Source of the DNA: Capillidium heterosporum
Taxonomy: Eukaryota > Entomophthoromycota > Entomophthoromycetes > Entomophthorales > Capillidiaceae
Assembly (NCBI GenBank): GCA_016630905.1
Contig: WBMQ01000001.1
Span: 1 to 64,000 of the forward strand
Reading direction: 5' to 3'
Length of the DNA: 64,000 nt
In this document: one piece after another, positions 62,174-64,000 of the stretch
How the letters are laid out: the number at the start of each line of letters is the position of its first letter
How positions within the stretch are numbered: the stretch's first letter is position 1
Notes under the pieces: generated by a model
Told to the model about the DNA's origin: nothing
Database searches by the model: none
The model's input: the letters and a program-made list of their open reading frames with translations, nothing else
Position numbers and translations under genes: made by a program

Positions 62174-64000
62174 TTTAAACACTTGAGTTTGAGAGAAGGG
62201 ATAGTTTTAAATTTCCTCAGGAATTTTAAATTTGTTGAGAGTTTGAAGTTTGAACCAGGCCCTAACGAAAAAGTTTTGGGATTCCTATAATACTATTGGA
62301 TACTTTTAAAGAATTTACTAAATTTTTGAAGACTCTAGCACCAATCAAGCTCCCCGATTAAAGTTTTTATTCGAAATCTGTAAAATAAATTGATGGAAAC
62401 TGATATTGACTACCTATTTATAAAGATATCTTATATACGGGGATGAAAGCTATCTAAATTCATATGTACTGGAATGTCAATGGTTTACAAATAAAAACTG
62501 AATTTCAAGTCTGCATCAACTTTTTTGGTTTTTATAAAATTTATATGCATGACAACAGTTCAAGGAAACGAAAGCTAGCTATAAAGCTCCTTGAAGCAAA
62601 CTATGGATAGAATAATAAAAGCTTTTGTTTCAAATGGTTGCAAGTTTATTGAAATACATTTAGGTTTTATTACAAAGGATCCAACATCTTACAAAATACA
62701 TATAGCTCAACTAGTATCTTTTAACTTTGATAGTATTTTATACTGTTACTAAATCAGTACCTAACCAAGCACCATCAGAAAGATTTCATTCAAGTAAACT
62801 TTTGCTACTTCTTATTTGAGATATCCAAGCAGTATTTGCTATCCCTATAAACTATAGGGCAGGAAAGGTTTTCTACGACGTGATCCTTCGATTTACATTG
62901 ATATCTACCACCGTATACTCAAGTCTATGTTTGCTAACTATTTAATTTAACAGGGTTAAATATTTAATGCCTTGAGCTTTAATTTGCAAAGTAACAAGCT
63001 GAAAGATGCCCTAATAAACTTTATCTATCTATCAAATTAAAGTTTAGATTCAAACCAAGCCATCCTATGAAAGTGAGCCAAAATTCAGGGACTTAGTTGA
63101 GTAGGAAATGGACAATTATATATAAGATTCAGATTTAAAGTAGAGGACTACGTCGCAAAAGTAGGATAATGTACAACATCAAACTTGCATAGCAGCTTTA
63201 TGTTGAGAGCATAATTAACTAGTAATCAATGCTTATCCATGGTTTCCTTGGAAGCGACTTTAACCACTTCCACCTACGGGCATCCAGTGAAGTTACCGTA
63301 AATCTGCTTCGACTTGTAGTTTTGCACCACCCATTTAAAAAACACTATCTTTAATACTATTCCTGCTTTTCAAAAATCTAAGTGTAGGTGGATGGGCTTA
63401 TTAGATAAATTGTAAACAGATCTAAGTTGACGCTTAACTTCTTAAGATAAATTTCAGTGCCTATATTCATCATTATGTTTGCTATGGTGTTTATCCTCTC
63501 CATCGTCATTCCTTTTCTTTTCGTGACCCGAATCTTTAAATCTAAACCCCCTCTTAAGTACTTATAAAAAGAAAAACTTTAATATCCAACCTATACTTCC
63601 CAAAGCTTATACTTATCCTTCCTTTGATACAATACATGCCTTTCTGAATACATATAATATTCCTAATCCCTGTTTTAGCCTTTGAGCTAATATACGGTTA
63701 GATATAAGCAATAGTTCGACTGAAGTTGCTAGTTATTGTCGCTTATATCTACCACCCTCTCAATTCAAATGCTGCTCTTTAGAGCCATCATCTTTGAGAT
63801 ATTCAATTGAACAGAGAACGATACTCTGAAATATTTCCTAAATAATTTTGGCAGTTTTTTACCACTGGTGAATGTGAAGTGATATTTTACTGCCTCTCTA
63901 GTATACTAAAATTAGCTGGTAAATATATCTTGCACCAGAACCGCTGTATTTTGAATATAGTAAAGCCCTCAGCTTCTGCTGAGATCGTAGCCTTATGCTT
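62174..64000. other. Intergenic to the window end, AT-rich
   Basis: uL30 promoter and 1.8 kb with no supported gene. A 38-codon plus-strand frame ending at about 63568 (IMFAMVFILSIVIPFLFVTR, KSKPPLKYL) looks like a membrane-anchor exon preceded by a possible AG (TTTCAG), but no partner exon was found. Confidence 0.45.

Noticed and set aside
63455-63568. Membrane-anchor-like exon preceded by TTTCAG
   Set aside because: No upstream exon with a matching 5' splice site and start could be found, so only noted in the gap entry.
1-64000. tRNA, rRNA and CRISPR arrays
   Set aside because: No cloverleaf with a GTTCGA-type B box, rRNA-like block or regularly spaced repeats was seen by eye; a tRNAscan run would be decisive.

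Overview
The window is nuclear DNA of a fungus with an AT-rich genome. The signs are Zn2Cys6 regulators with the fungal-specific middle region, a yeast-type phosphatidylserine synthase, an Ost5-type oligosaccharyltransferase subunit, and short introns (mostly about 35-60 nt). Regulators, F-box/LRR genes and lineage-specific families are expanded, and gene relics lie in long AT-rich gaps. This would fit an early-diverging filamentous fungus such as an Entomophthoromycotina (Conidiobolus-like) species. The placement is an inference from style, not a proven identification.

Layout. 1-9.5 kb: a partial GCKIII kinase (-), a Bet1/Sft1-like SNARE (+), a membrane RING-H2 ligase (-), a phosphatidylserine synthase with a broken frame (-) and an MFS drug transporter (+). 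9.8-18.1 kb: an F-box/LRR protein, then a zone holding two intact members and one relic of an unrecognised small family ('MCQAG family', named here after a shared motif), two with acidic tails. 18.6-42.1 kb: an accessory region with five paralogous Zn2Cys6 transcription factors (two on -, three on +), two more MCQAG relics, two copies of a roughly 0.8-1.06 kb dispersed element that codes for a small membrane protein, and one housekeeping gene, the Beclin 1/Atg6 orthologue. 42.5-62.2 kb: a denser core region with an F-box protein, a 15-exon RasGAP with RGC domain, importin beta-3 (Kap121/IPO5), STRAP, Ost5, a monoacylglycerol-lipase-like hydrolase, a MAPEG protein, a C2/proline-rich protein and ribosomal protein uL30. 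The last 1.8 kb has no gene that I can support.

Most novel signals: (1) a roughly 680-bp near-identical tract shared by two otherwise diverged, inverted Zn2Cys6 paralogues, which looks like gene conversion; (2) the MCQAG family, perhaps a degenerate PD-(D/E)XK fold, with acidic tails that remain visible even in relics full of stops; (3) a repeat pair with TGTAACA-type ends carrying a small membrane-protein ORF, where one copy appears decayed by C-to-T/G-to-A changes; (4) repeated use of AAG 3' splice sites; (5) a phosphatidylserine synthase gene needing either a 29-nt intron or a frameshift.

Multi-exon models were spliced by hand. Those for the SNARE, Beclin, RasGAP, importin, STRAP, Ost5, MAPEG, C2 and uL30 genes keep frame across every junction. 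No tRNA, rRNA or CRISPR array was seen.
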